The notes under the pieces: generated by a model
Seen by the model: only the letters and a program-made list of their open reading frames with translations
The model's database searches: none
What the model was told of the DNA's origin: nothing
Program-made: the position numbers and the translations under genes
Assembly: GCA_964464375.1 (NCBI GenBank)
Contig: CAYXFU010000018.1
Coordinates: forward strand, 1-64,000
Direction: 5' to 3'
Source: CAIOZA01 sp964464375
GTDB lineage: Bacteria > Bacteroidota > Ignavibacteria > Kapaibacteriales > UBA2268
Length of the DNA: 64,000 nt
In this document: positions 57,201 to 64,000 of the stretch, piece after piece
Numbering within the stretch: position 1 is the stretch's first letter
Layout of the letters: each line of letters starts with the position of its first letter

Positions 57201-57461
57201 GAAACAGGTTTAGGTGAAATCAAAAATGGAGAAGGTGTTTTTGGATTACGCAGAGCATTTCAGCAAGCAGGAGCAAAAACTATTATCATGTCTCTCTGGG
57301 CTGTTAGCGATCAAGCGACACAAGAACTTATGAGCTCATTCTACAAGAACTGGGTATCCGGAATGACAAAGCGAGATGCATTCAGCAAAGCCCAGCAGGA
57401 AGTACGATCAAAATACAAAGATCCATACTATTGGGGTGCTTTTGTTATGGTGGGAGAGTAA
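54258..57461 (+). CDS. secreted TPR-CHAT putative protease, copy 2
   Basis: 1067-residue paralogue of the preceding gene with the same order: signal peptide (ending SVNAQSW), nine full 42-residue TPR units plus flanking partial ones, linker, CHAT domain. The dyad is His904 (HIATHG) and Cys981 (SACETG). It is 88 residues shorter than copy 1, almost exactly two TPR units. The start codon appears to be TTG, because no ATG is available before the signal peptide and AAGGAAA lies upstream. It is more AT-rich than copy 1 except at the 3' end, where the two genes are nearly identical in DNA. Confidence 0.9.
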   Translation: MNKLILISLLWIFLSLTSVNAQSWKELMDSSKALQAKKEPKAAFELAEKALYIAEKQYGKSDTNYADNLFLLADLYDDMDNDEKAIEFGIQSLELNKKYFKTENMKIADINSSIAYWCEKQRNYEKAEPFFLEALVINRRFFKGDHPDLAGIIDYLANNYFARSNFKSAEPLYKEALEMRRRIFKGDNPELAKSINNLAFLFNAIADYDQAEPLYKEALEMKRRIYKNDEPDLGLSLNNMAYFYDSKGDYIKAEPYFNEALEMTRRIYKTDHPNLAVSLLNMAHFYIGINNLKLAEPLLKEGVDMSRRIYKIDNSKLADCLLMMASFYLSEGDYKMAESLFIESLEMTRRLFKHDHLDLARSIDKLGQFYSDRCNYSKAESLLKEALEMKRRILKNDHPDIVITLNNIANIYLLRDDFELAEPLFKEALQMSRRSYHGDQPNIATSINNLAVFFYKKGDYIQAEPLFLESLRMTRNIYKNDHPDLSNSISNIADFYDMKDDVNLAEPMFKEAMDSYKNMINNYFPSLSEKEKKHFWNTMSYKFERFNQFAVKRYIEKPLATCSMFDLQLYTKALLFNSTSKIKRRIQNSNDIELIEKNKELSSKKELLVKLYSMSDETRKTKGFNIDSIEKVSNDLEKELSLRSELYMQNYEKKKINWRSIQTILQPGEAAVEVVRFRYREKNKFTDSVCYAFLIVSDKTEDHPDLVVLENGNDLENMHYNNYRKMIKEKKNDSASFQIFWGKVYSKLKGYKKIYFSADGIYNKLNPATLLIPNGKYLLEEQDIQQVNSTKDIIIGYYQTKQESNIFNSAVLIGNPNFSLSESLVRESSKKIRDQKDEDYSYELMASTRGIELNRLPGTEQEIKDIEKFLKDKKWEVNSFVGDMALKTAVKTAKNPRVLHIATHGMFLEDVRLENKETFGFETQKVIDNPLLRSGLFFTGADNYLKSETDKPVGDENGLLTAYEAMNLDLDKTELVVLSACETGLGEIKNGEGVFGLRRAFQQAGAKTIIMSLWAVSDQATQELMSSFYKNWVSGMTKRDAFSKAQQEVRSKYKDPYYWGAFVMVGE

Positions 57462-57507
57462 ATAAATTAAAAAATAAAATTTATTATTTAATAATTGATA
57501 ATTGTCC

Positions 57508-57563
57508 TGTCCTAAATAGCGTTGACTTTTATAACAACCAAAAAGGAGCAAAACATGGGTTAA
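57508..57563 (+). pseudogene. possible left-end remnant of an insertion sequence
   Basis: TGTCCTAAATAGCGTTGAC, then an AAAGGAGC ribosome-binding site and ATG GGT followed at once by a stop. The layout (end-like sequence, leader, good ribosome-binding site, abruptly truncated frame) looks like the first 50 bases of an IS and its transposase gene. The IS family is not identified and no right end was found. Confidence 0.3.
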
Positions 57564-57586
57564 TGGAATAATAGATCAAAGTTACT

Positions 57587-58360
57587 TCATTTTCTTGATT
57601 TATTGCATACATAGATGATTTCGTTAGAATTAATGCCATATTTAACAGAATCTTGTTTGCTTAGGCTGCTTGCGTATTCCGACTCTTCTACCTCAAATCC
57701 ACAGTTTGATAAACGTTTGGGGAAGTCTTTGCCATATATCCTTACATGGTCTTCTTGTCCAAAATGAATGAATCTTTCCTTTGGATCTTTTATATTATCA
57801 TCTTCATACGTTACTTCTTTTGAATAATCAACCGGGTTGAGAATAAACGCGATACCCGATTTCTTTAATATTCTGTAAAGTTCGCTGATAGCTTTCTTAT
57901 CATCATCAATATGCTCAAGAACATGGCTACATATCAAATAATCGAATGATTCATCATCAAAAGGCAATGATTTTATATCCAGTTTAACCATAGCAAGAGT
58001 AGAGTAAAGATCTCCGCTCACATAATTAAGATTTTGCATAGGGATGAATTTGTCCGAGAAACATTCAACAGGTGCAATTTCAAATAATGAGCATTCTCTT
58101 GTGAACATATCTGTTTTTGACTGGAAATAGAGCCATAGCAACCTGTCTCTGCCAATTGAATTACAGTTTGGACAATGAAGTTCATTTACTGTATCAATCC
58201 CCATGTTTATAAATTTCTTGAAACTCTTATCGCAAACAGGACAATAAATATTATTGCCTTTGAGAGTTAATGAGTAATATTTAAGCAAAATCCTTTTAAT
58301 TATACGAATAAAATCCTGTGGAAGAATTTTTCTGGCTAATTTCTTTATCTTCAATATCAT
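57587..58360 (-). CDS. SAM-dependent methyltransferase with zinc ribbon
   Basis: 257-residue class I methyltransferase. Residues about 39-70 hold two CxxC pairs (CPVCDKSF and CPNC), a zinc ribbon. The catalytic part is reduced: FEIAPVECFSDKF (motif I region without the full glycine-rich loop), VKLDIKSLPFDDESFDYLICSHVLEHIDDDKKAISELYRILKKSGIAFI (methyltransferase 11 type), and a C-terminal VRIYGKDFPKRLSNCGFEV. The substrate is unknown; related proteins often lie in polysaccharide loci, but no other such gene is present here. Confidence 0.85.
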   Translation of the reverse strand: MILKIKKLARKILPQDFIRIIKRILLKYYSLTLKGNNIYCPVCDKSFKKFINMGIDTVNELHCPNCNSIGRDRLLWLYFQSKTDMFTRECSLFEIAPVECFSDKFIPMQNLNYVSGDLYSTLAMVKLDIKSLPFDDESFDYLICSHVLEHIDDDKKAISELYRILKKSGIAFILNPVDYSKEVTYEDDNIKDPKERFIHFGQEDHVRIYGKDFPKRLSNCGFEVEESEYASSLSKQDSVKYGINSNEIIYVCNKSRK

Positions 58361-58453
58361 TTACAGGGTCAATTGATTTATTGGGAAAAAAATAAAATGA
58401 ATTTTTATAACTTGAAAATTACTAATTTTTTTGCTGAATCTGAAAAAACATAT

Positions 58454-58487
58454 AAAAAAAACAGTCAGGAGTAAAGTCCTGACTGTT
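58454..58487 (-). terminator. terminator of the LTxxQ-like lipoprotein gene
   Basis: ACAGTCAGGA / TCCTGACTGT stem with a six-base loop. The A-run on the left gives a T-run on the - strand, about 20 bases past the stop codon at 58510. Confidence 0.85.
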
Positions 58488-58509
58488 CTGAAATCGTAAA
58501 TTTAATGAC

Positions 58510-59184
58510 TTATGGTCTTGATCTTACAGAAACACATGGTAGTTTTTGATTTGCTACCCATTTGTCCCACATGGCTTTTTGTTCGTCAGTAAGTGTGGCT
58601 CTGATCTTGCTGTAGAGAGCTTTAAGACATTCACAGAGTGCATCTTTGTTAATTAGTGTTTCCAATGAAGCTCGGAGAGCTTTGTTTATTTCAGCGATTT
58701 TCGCAGCAGCTCTTGCTCTATCAATTTCGCCTGCTTTAAATCTGGCGATCACATCTTCTCTTGCTGCTTTAGCTCTTTCGATTGCTTTTTGTCTTTGAGC
58801 TTCTGTTCTAGTCATAACATCTTTGACGCATTCATGATAACCCACCATATAAGTGCGTATAGCAGCTAATTGTCTATCGGTTAGTTTCATACGTTTGATT
58901 ATATCAATAACCTTTACAGCGCCCATTCTGTCGTTGACATTACTTGTTGGATCAGTAATAAATAAGTCTGGATAACATGAAATATCAGATTCTATGTTAC
59001 TGTTAACAGTTACCTGGTCTGCATCAAATGCAGGCATTACATTTTCAGGAATAATCTGATTGTTCATCAGCATTGGAACATTATCTGTCGGATCGACGGG
59101 AACATCCTTTTTGCAGGAGTTAACAACTAACATTAGAGATAGGACGACTAACGTAATCATGATTGTAAGAAATTGCTTTTTCAT
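58510..59184 (-). CDS. hypothetical lipoprotein with LTxxQ-like repeats
   Basis: 224-residue lipoprotein (lipobox VVNSCKKD, mature Cys24). After an unstructured linker, residues about 90-210 are alpha-helical and contain two LTxxQ-like words, KLTDRQLAAIRTYM and TLTDEQKAMWDKWV, the pattern of Spy/CpxP-type periplasmic helical proteins. Between them is a basic, alanine-rich helix (ARAAAKIAEINKALRASLE) and a CEC pair. An envelope-stress or periplasmic chaperone role is possible but not established for this protein. Confidence 0.65.
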   Translation of the reverse strand: MKKQFLTIMITLVVLSLMLVVNSCKKDVPVDPTDNVPMLMNNQIIPENVMPAFDADQVTVNSNIESDISCYPDLFITDPTSNVNDRMGAVKVIDIIKRMKLTDRQLAAIRTYMVGYHECVKDVMTRTEAQRQKAIERAKAAREDVIARFKAGEIDRARAAAKIAEINKALRASLETLINKDALCECLKALYSKIRATLTDEQKAMWDKWVANQKLPCVSVRSRP

Positions 59185-59372
59185 AAGAACCTTCCGAAAT
59201 TGTGGATATATAGTGTAAAAAAATTATTATCCGGATTAGATAGAATTTTGAATAATTAAATTACAAAAATAAATATTAATTAAGCAACATTTATTTTTAA
59301 TAACTAATGGCGCAACGTCTTTAATTTTTAGCTACTTATAGGTGTTGCCAAACAACATTAAATTGCCATAAA

Positions 59373-60524
59373 CTATATATCTGATTTCATAATCTCGCGG
59401 GCAATGACTATATGCTGTATCTCGGATGTACCTTCATATATTTCGGTAACTTTTGCATCTCTAAGCATACGCTCAACATGATATTCTCTGGTGTAACCAT
59501 ATCCGCCATGAATCTGAACAGCTTCGCGTGCGATATCGAATGCTGCAGTTGAGGCGAAGAGTTTAGCTTCAGATGAAGCCTGAATAAAGTTCTGATGTGT
59601 GTCCTTGAGATAAGCCGCTTTGTAAATCAAAAGTCTTGCCGCATCTATTTTCATAGCCATTTGAGCTAATTTTGCACCAATTATTTGATGTTCAATTATG
59701 GGCTTGTTGAATGTTTGTCTTTGTTTAGAATAACGAACAGCAGCTTCGTAAGCACCGACAGCTATTCCGAGAGATTGAGAGGCAATTCCGATTCTACCTG
59801 AATTCAAACCTTCCATCGCAATATAGAATCCCTGACCAACATTACCAATAATATTTGATTCATGAACTTTTACATTAGTTAATGCAATTGAGGTTGTGTC
59901 GCTCGAACGCATGCCCATTTTGTCTTCTTTTTTCATGGGTTCGAATCCTTCTGTCTCCTTATCTACAGCAAATGCAGTAATACCTTTATATTTAGCTGAT
60001 GCATCGGTTTGTGCAAATACTACGTAAAGATCGGCATAATGACCTGAAGAAACCCAGTTTTTCATTCCATTAAGAATCCAATATTCACCATCTTTTTCAG
60101 CAAGTGTGTTCTGATGGGAAGCGTCTGATCCTGCTTCGGGTTCACTCAGGCAATATGCTCCTAGAAGGCTACCGGAAGTCAATCTGGGAAGATATTTTTG
60201 TTTTAGCTCTTCAGTACCGTAATTTTCAAAAATCCAGTTAACCAGAGAATTGTGAACAGAAACCATAATGCCAATGCTTGCATCCACCTTGCATATCTCT
60301 TCCAGAGCTATCGAGCACGAAATTGTATCCATTCCTGATCCACCATAATCCGGTGAAGCCATAATACCCATAAACCCAATCTCTCCAAGTTTTTTGAGTA
60401 TTTCTACTGGAAATTCTGCATTAACATCACGATCAATAACACCCGGAGCAATTTCTTCCTGAGTAAACTTTTTTGCTAATTGTCTGATCTGCTCATTTAG
60501 TTCTGAAAATTCGAATGTGAACAT
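59373..60524 (-). CDS. acyl-CoA dehydrogenase
   Basis: 383-residue FAD-dependent acyl-CoA dehydrogenase of the short/branched-chain type. Signatures: GAYCLSEPEAGSDASHQNT (about 129-147, FAD/substrate), GMKNWVSSGHYADLYVVFAQT, RQTFNKPIIEHQIIGAKLAQM, QIHGGYGYTREYHVERMLRDAKVTEIYEGTSEIQ, the last containing the usual catalytic Glu (EIYEGTSE). It would transfer electrons to ETF. No ETF genes are in the window, but a membrane Fe-S oxidoreductase of the ETF:menaquinone type starts at 62152. The prsW-like gene ends 29 bases upstream on the same strand. Confidence 0.94.
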   Translation of the reverse strand: MFTFEFSELNEQIRQLAKKFTQEEIAPGVIDRDVNAEFPVEILKKLGEIGFMGIMASPDYGGSGMDTISCSIALEEICKVDASIGIMVSVHNSLVNWIFENYGTEELKQKYLPRLTSGSLLGAYCLSEPEAGSDASHQNTLAEKDGEYWILNGMKNWVSSGHYADLYVVFAQTDASAKYKGITAFAVDKETEGFEPMKKEDKMGMRSSDTTSIALTNVKVHESNIIGNVGQGFYIAMEGLNSGRIGIASQSLGIAVGAYEAAVRYSKQRQTFNKPIIEHQIIGAKLAQMAMKIDAARLLIYKAAYLKDTHQNFIQASSEAKLFASTAAFDIAREAVQIHGGYGYTREYHVERMLRDAKVTEIYEGTSEIQHIVIAREIMKSDI

Positions 60525-60553
60525 TATTTATCCTCAATAAAGTCAATTTAAAA

Positions 60554-61312
60554 TTATTCTGCTAAAACGGAACCAACTGTAGAATTTGATTCACCGTTTG
60601 TCGGATTTTGCCTTCCTTCGGTCAGGTCTTCTTTCAATGCAATCTGAATTTTTTTCCGTAGATTTAAGAATCCCAATATAAGAAAAAATAACGCAAGAGC
60701 AAAGAACCAATAACTCACATAAGGCATTGAAAAAATAATAAAATCATAAATACCATGATAAAGTATAGCCATAATCAAGCCAGTTCTCAAATATCTCTTT
60801 TCTTGCAAACTACTTTCGGCGAATTTAGCTTTTCCAATATAATATCCCATTATTCCCGCGGCTATGGCATGAAGAGGAAGTGAAGTGAATGATCGTGCTA
60901 TAGCAACATTTATTCCACCTTCGAGCACATAGAAAATATTTTCAACTACAGCAAAACCCAATCCAGCTACAATTGTATATACGATTCCATCCATTACTTC
61001 ATCAAAAGCCTTATTCTTATATACAAAACTAAGAACGACTCTTTGTTTCAGGAATTCCTCAATAAATCCAGCAATTAGGAACGATTTGACAAAGATAGTT
61101 AAAACAATATAATGTGAATTATATGCTGTATTGATTCGATCAGCTATTACTTCGAGCACTAGTGCCGGGATAATACTGAAACAACCCCAGATGAACACTC
61201 TGAGTATCATTCCGAGTGGTTCCGGCTTTGCTTTGTCCTGCTTATGATAATAAATGAGCAATAACAAAGCAGGAACTATGGCTGAAGCAAGAAGAATAGA
61301 TTCCCTAATCAT
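60554..61312 (-). CDS. prsW: PrsW-family intramembrane metalloprotease
   Basis: 252-residue membrane protein with about seven hydrophobic segments and the PrsW signatures: GFIEEFLKQRVVLSF (paired Glu, about 84-98), DEVMDGIVYTIVAGLGFAVVENIFY (about 104-128) and the late His segment PLHAIAAGIMGYYIGKAKF. In Bacillus, PrsW cleaves an anti-sigma factor; the target here is unknown. It lies in a same-strand run between the outer-membrane protein gene (61390) and the acyl-CoA dehydrogenase. Confidence 0.88.
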   Translation of the reverse strand: MIRESILLASAIVPALLLLIYYHKQDKAKPEPLGMILRVFIWGCFSIIPALVLEVIADRINTAYNSHYIVLTIFVKSFLIAGFIEEFLKQRVVLSFVYKNKAFDEVMDGIVYTIVAGLGFAVVENIFYVLEGGINVAIARSFTSLPLHAIAAGIMGYYIGKAKFAESSLQEKRYLRTGLIMAILYHGIYDFIIFSMPYVSYWFFALALFFLILGFLNLRKKIQIALKEDLTEGRQNPTNGESNSTVGSVLAE

Positions 61313-61348
61313 TAGCTAAAACCTTGTTTATTCAAAAAATGATAGTAG

Positions 61349-61368
61349 GACAAGCATCCTTGCTTGTC
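61349..61368. other. short perfect hairpin
   Basis: GACAAGCA-tcct-TGCTTGTC, 8-bp arms, in the 77-base gap between the outer-membrane protein gene and prsW. A T-rich stretch follows only on the + strand. It is either a weak terminator or a dispersed repeat word. Confidence 0.45.
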
Positions 61369-61389
61369 TGATTTATTTTTTTATAATTA

Positions 61390-62007
61390 TCAAAATGTAT
61401 AAATACCAATTCCAAAAGCACCGCTGTTGAAACTACTGTTTCTAATATCATAAAAATCAACACCGAATGGCAGCATATACCAATATGATGCACAAATCCA
61501 TATATTTGAAAAGACATTAATTCCGGCAAAAATCTTTGGTTCTATTATTCCAAGCCAATCGGACTGAGAGTAATTTCGTATTCCGCTAATATCTGATGAG
61601 CTAACTGACATCCTGCCTAGAGAAAGAACACCACCAGCCCCTACCCTAATCCAGCTTACCGGAAAGAAAGAATAATCAACACTAAAACCACCATATTCCA
61701 AACTAATTGCTCTATTGAGAGTCTGATCAAAATTAACCTTGACGTTTGTTCCCAAAAGAGAAAAATAGCTGATTCCTATCCCCAGACTTCTGTTCAGAAG
61801 CCCTCCAACCGACAATCCAAGCTGATTTGCCTGTTGGCTGTTGATTTTTGATATTTTATAATCAAGACCAAGAAATGATCCGGTTCCTTCAGTTTCATCG
61901 GAATTAACCGATGACTTATCAGGGTCAACATCTCCAGGAAATGACTGTGCAATAAGATTCGTGATTGAAAAACTCAGTACTATGAAACCAATAATTATGT
62001 AATTCAT
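61390..62007 (-). CDS. small outer-membrane beta-barrel-like protein
   Basis: 205-residue exported protein: signal peptide about 1-20 (SITNLIAQ), an acidic linker (DVDPDKSSVNSDETEG), then alternating amphipathic strands such as LGIGISYFSLLGTNVKVNF, YGGFSVDYSFFPVSWIRVGAGGVLSLG and EPKIFAGINVFSNIWICASYWYMLPFG. It ends in a C-terminal aromatic residue (GIGIYTF), the usual assembly signal of outer-membrane barrels. Family not recognised. Confidence 0.65.
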   Translation of the reverse strand: MNYIIIGFIVLSFSITNLIAQSFPGDVDPDKSSVNSDETEGTGSFLGLDYKISKINSQQANQLGLSVGGLLNRSLGIGISYFSLLGTNVKVNFDQTLNRAISLEYGGFSVDYSFFPVSWIRVGAGGVLSLGRMSVSSSDISGIRNYSQSDWLGIIEPKIFAGINVFSNIWICASYWYMLPFGVDFYDIRNSSFNSGAFGIGIYTF

Positions 62008-62151
62008 TATGTAGAAATATATTTGTTAATGAGATAAACATTAATTTTTTCGTTGTAAAATTATATCAATTATCTTAACTTGATAGTTTGGATAAATGTA
62101 ATATTAATCAATTGTTTTTTTCAATGATTATTTAACAATTTAATAAAAGTT

Positions 62152-64000
62152 ATGGAATTTAGAGTAATTATTTTCGCGGTAATTTTCGCTTCTGCTATCG
62201 TATTCCTTATAACCAGTCTAAAAAGATTATATGCTTTCCTTCAGTTAGCCAAACCGGAAGTAAGATGGGATAACCCTGTAGCCAGAATTAAACATACTTT
62301 TACAGTAGCTTTTGCACAGACAAAAATTCTGAGAGACAGGACAGCAGGTCCGATTCACGTTGCGATATTCTGGGGATTTCTTGTTCTGCTTTTCACTGCC
62401 GGTGAAAGCATTGTTCAGGGCTTCTTTCCGGAATTCGACCTTGGATTCCTGGGACCAATTTATACTTTGATAACCTTTTCAACAGATTTATTCTGCATAT
62501 TTGTAATAATTGCCATCATAGGTTCTTTCGTTCGTCGCTTTATTATAAGAATTAAACGCCTTCAAGTGGGAGGTCACGAAAATTTCGATGCCATAGCTGT
62601 TCTGGTTGCAATTTTCATTATTGTTACTTCACTTTTCCTAATGAATGCAGCGCATCATTATATTCATCCTTTTGAAAAATGGGCGGCAAAGCCCTTTTCC
62701 AATGCAGTCTCCGGAATGTTCAACTGGCAGACAGCAACAATTATTTATGAAGCTTGCTGGTGGATACATATTCTGATGATTCTTGCATTCATGAACTATC
62801 TCCCATATTCGAAGCATCTACACGTTTACACATCTATTTTAAATGTGTTTTTCTCTCCAAAAAATATTCCTAATAAATTAGAGAAAATTGATTTTGAAGC
62901 TGAGGGAGTTGAGAAATTCGGCGTTACAGACGTCGAAGATTTTGGTTGGAAAACTCTCTTCGATGGGTACACATGCACTCATTGCGGAAGATGCGACAGT
63001 GTTTGTCCTGCTAATATCACAGGAAAAGTCCTGAGTCCCAGAAGTATAATCATCGAAACACGCGACAGACTCTTCGACAAAGCTCCGATTATGCTGAAGC
63101 AGAAGCAATTCCCTGAACAAAAGTTAACAGATGCCGAGCAGGCAATACTCGACAAGAAATTTATCGGTGATTACAACAGCATAGAAGCTCTTTGGCAGTG
63201 TACAACCTGTGGAGCATGCATGCAGGAATGTCCCGTAACTATCGAACACGTTCCGGCAATCATTGGCATGCGTCGTTCACTTGTAATGATGGAATCTAAC
63301 TTTCCACCGCTTCTGCAGTCAACTTTCAGTAATCTCGAAAATAATGCCACACCCTGGGCATTCTCTGCATCCGAAAGAGCAGACTGGGCTGAAGGCTTGA
63401 ACATAGCCACTGCAGCAAACAAACAAGATTTCGATGTGCTCTTCTGGGTTGGATGCGCCGGAAGCTTCGACGACAGAGCAAAGAAAGTATCAATTGCTTT
63501 TGCAAAACTTTTGCAGATTGCAGGAGTTGACTTTGCAATTCTCGGAACAGAAGAACAATGCACAGGCGACACAGCACGCAGAGCCGGCAATGAATATCTT
63601 GCAGACATGCTTGTCAAAGCAAATGTAGAAACTCTAAATGCTTACAATGTTAAGAAAATTGTTACATTCTGCCCCCATTGCTTCAATACTCTCAAGAATG
63701 AGTATCCCGACTTTGGCGGAAACTACGAGGTTGTACATCATACCCAATTTCTGAAGGATCTCATTGCTCAGGGCAAACTGAAATTACAGCCAATAGCTGA
63801 TGATATGAACGATGTTGTTTACCATGATTCATGCTATCTTGGACGCTATAACCAGGAATATGATGCACCACGAAATATTATCGAATCACTCCCGGGAATG
63901 AAACTGAAGGAAGTTCCACGTTCGCATGATAAGGGATTGTGCTGTGGAGCAGGTGGAAGTCAGATGTTCCTCGAAGAGACCGAAGGAAAGCGAGTCAACA
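62152..64000 (+). CDS. membrane Fe-S oxidoreductase (HdrD/DUF224 type), 3' end beyond the window
   Basis: The frame is open from the ATG at 62152 to the right edge (616 codons, incomplete). Residues about 1-230 form a NarI-like membrane domain with five or six hydrophobic segments and paired histidines (AAHHYIHPFEKW). Next are two ferredoxin-type sites, CTHCGRCDSVC (from Cys275) and CTTCGACMQEC (from Cys350). Then come two CCG-type halves: WVGCAGSFD ... CPHCFNTLKNEY, and YHDSCYLGRYN ... LCCGAGGSQMF. This is the build of membrane-bound Fe-S proteins such as FadF and the DUF224 ETF:menaquinone oxidoreductases of fatty-acid oxidisers. With an acyl-CoA dehydrogenase 1.6 kb away, a role in passing beta-oxidation electrons to menaquinone is a reasonable inference. 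It is divergent from the gene at 61390-62007. Confidence 0.9.
   Translation, partial: MEFRVIIFAVIFASAIVFLITSLKRLYAFLQLAKPEVRWDNPVARIKHTFTVAFAQTKILRDRTAGPIHVAIFWGFLVLLFTAGESIVQGFFPEFDLGFLGPIYTLITFSTDLFCIFVIIAIIGSFVRRFIIRIKRLQVGGHENFDAIAVLVAIFIIVTSLFLMNAAHHYIHPFEKWAAKPFSNAVSGMFNWQTATIIYEACWWIHILMILAFMNYLPYSKHLHVYTSILNVFFSPKNIPNKLEKIDFEAEGVEKFGVTDVEDFGWKTLFDGYTCTHCGRCDSVCPANITGKVLSPRSIIIETRDRLFDKAPIMLKQKQFPEQKLTDAEQAILDKKFIGDYNSIEALWQCTTCGACMQECPVTIEHVPAIIGMRRSLVMMESNFPPLLQSTFSNLENNATPWAFSASERADWAEGLNIATAANKQDFDVLFWVGCAGSFDDRAKKVSIAFAKLLQIAGVDFAILGTEEQCTGDTARRAGNEYLADMLVKANVETLNAYNVKKIVTFCPHCFNTLKNEYPDFGGNYEVVHHTQFLKDLIAQGKLKLQPIADDMNDVVYHDSCYLGRYNQEYDAPRNIIESLPGMKLKEVPRSHDKGLCCGAGGSQMFLEETEGKRVN

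Noticed and set aside
50582..57461. Type III-E CRISPR (Craspase) because of TPR-CHAT proteins
   Set aside because: No gRAMP/Cas7-11 gene, no adaptation genes and no CRISPR array are present, and both proteins carry signal peptides.
59936..59948. GGTTCGAATCC, resembling a tRNA T-loop
   Set aside because: It lies inside the acyl-CoA dehydrogenase coding sequence and no acceptor or anticodon stems fit around it.

Overview
This 64 kb window looks like chromosome from an AT-rich, Gram-negative member of the Bacteroidota/Chlorobi (FCB) group, possibly near Ignavibacteria or Kapabacteria. The placement is inferred from five proteins with C-terminal type IX secretion (T9SS) sorting domains, weak or absent Shine-Dalgarno sites at many starts, and family content (secreted TPR-CHAT proteins, OFA and OPT transporters, an Hmc/HybAB-like respiratory module). 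No rRNA, tRNA, CRISPR array or intact transposase was seen. The T9SS machinery itself is not in the window.

Layout. 1-1.3 kb: a structured dispersed repeat and two AT-rich orphan genes for secreted proteins. 1.3-10.2 kb (+ strand): purK, a Tat-exported nitroreductase-like lipoprotein, an NRDE protein, an M20 dipeptidase, an OPT-family peptide transporter and an OFA-type MFS transporter. The dipeptidase and OPT transporter are adjacent and suggest peptide uptake and hydrolysis. 10.6-15.6 kb (-): a 1674-residue hybrid histidine kinase with seven PAS and two GAF-like domains. 15.9-19.1 kb (+): a secreted GH20-like glycosidase and a CoA-binding protein. 19.1-21.6 kb: a second copy of the structured repeat, then (-) a miniature protein kinase, MazF, MazE and a YgbA-like protein. 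22.0-25.4 kb (+): a three-gene electron-transfer operon (four-cluster Fe-S protein, NrfD/HybB membrane subunit, 13-haem cytochrome c). 25.5-36.0 kb (-): CBS protein, chalcone-isomerase-like protein, lipoprotein, a 1832-residue T9SS surface protein, tryptophanase and HrcA. 36.2-39.3 kb: a lipoprotein (+) and the ABC-F protein Uup (-).

39.3-43.7 kb is a cassette flanked by a 27-bp exact direct repeat that copies the 5' end of uup. It holds a small T9SS protein, a fibre-like repeat protein and a DUF4258/DUF2283 pair. 43.7-57.5 kb carries a secreted beta-propeller protein (-), an arylsulfotransferase-like/FN3-like/T9SS fusion (+) and two tandem secreted TPR-CHAT putative proteases (+). 57.6-62.0 kb (-): a methyltransferase, an LTxxQ-like lipoprotein, an acyl-CoA dehydrogenase, a PrsW-like membrane protease and a small outer-membrane protein. 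From 62.15 kb to the right edge (+) runs an incomplete membrane Fe-S oxidoreductase of the HdrD/DUF224 type, a plausible electron acceptor for ETF-linked acyl-CoA oxidation.

The most interesting parts are the paired TPR-CHAT genes (two TPR units different in length, 3' ends apparently homogenised), the direct-repeat-bounded cassette, the kinase-mazEF cluster, the structured dispersed repeat and several perfect palindromes placed like operators.
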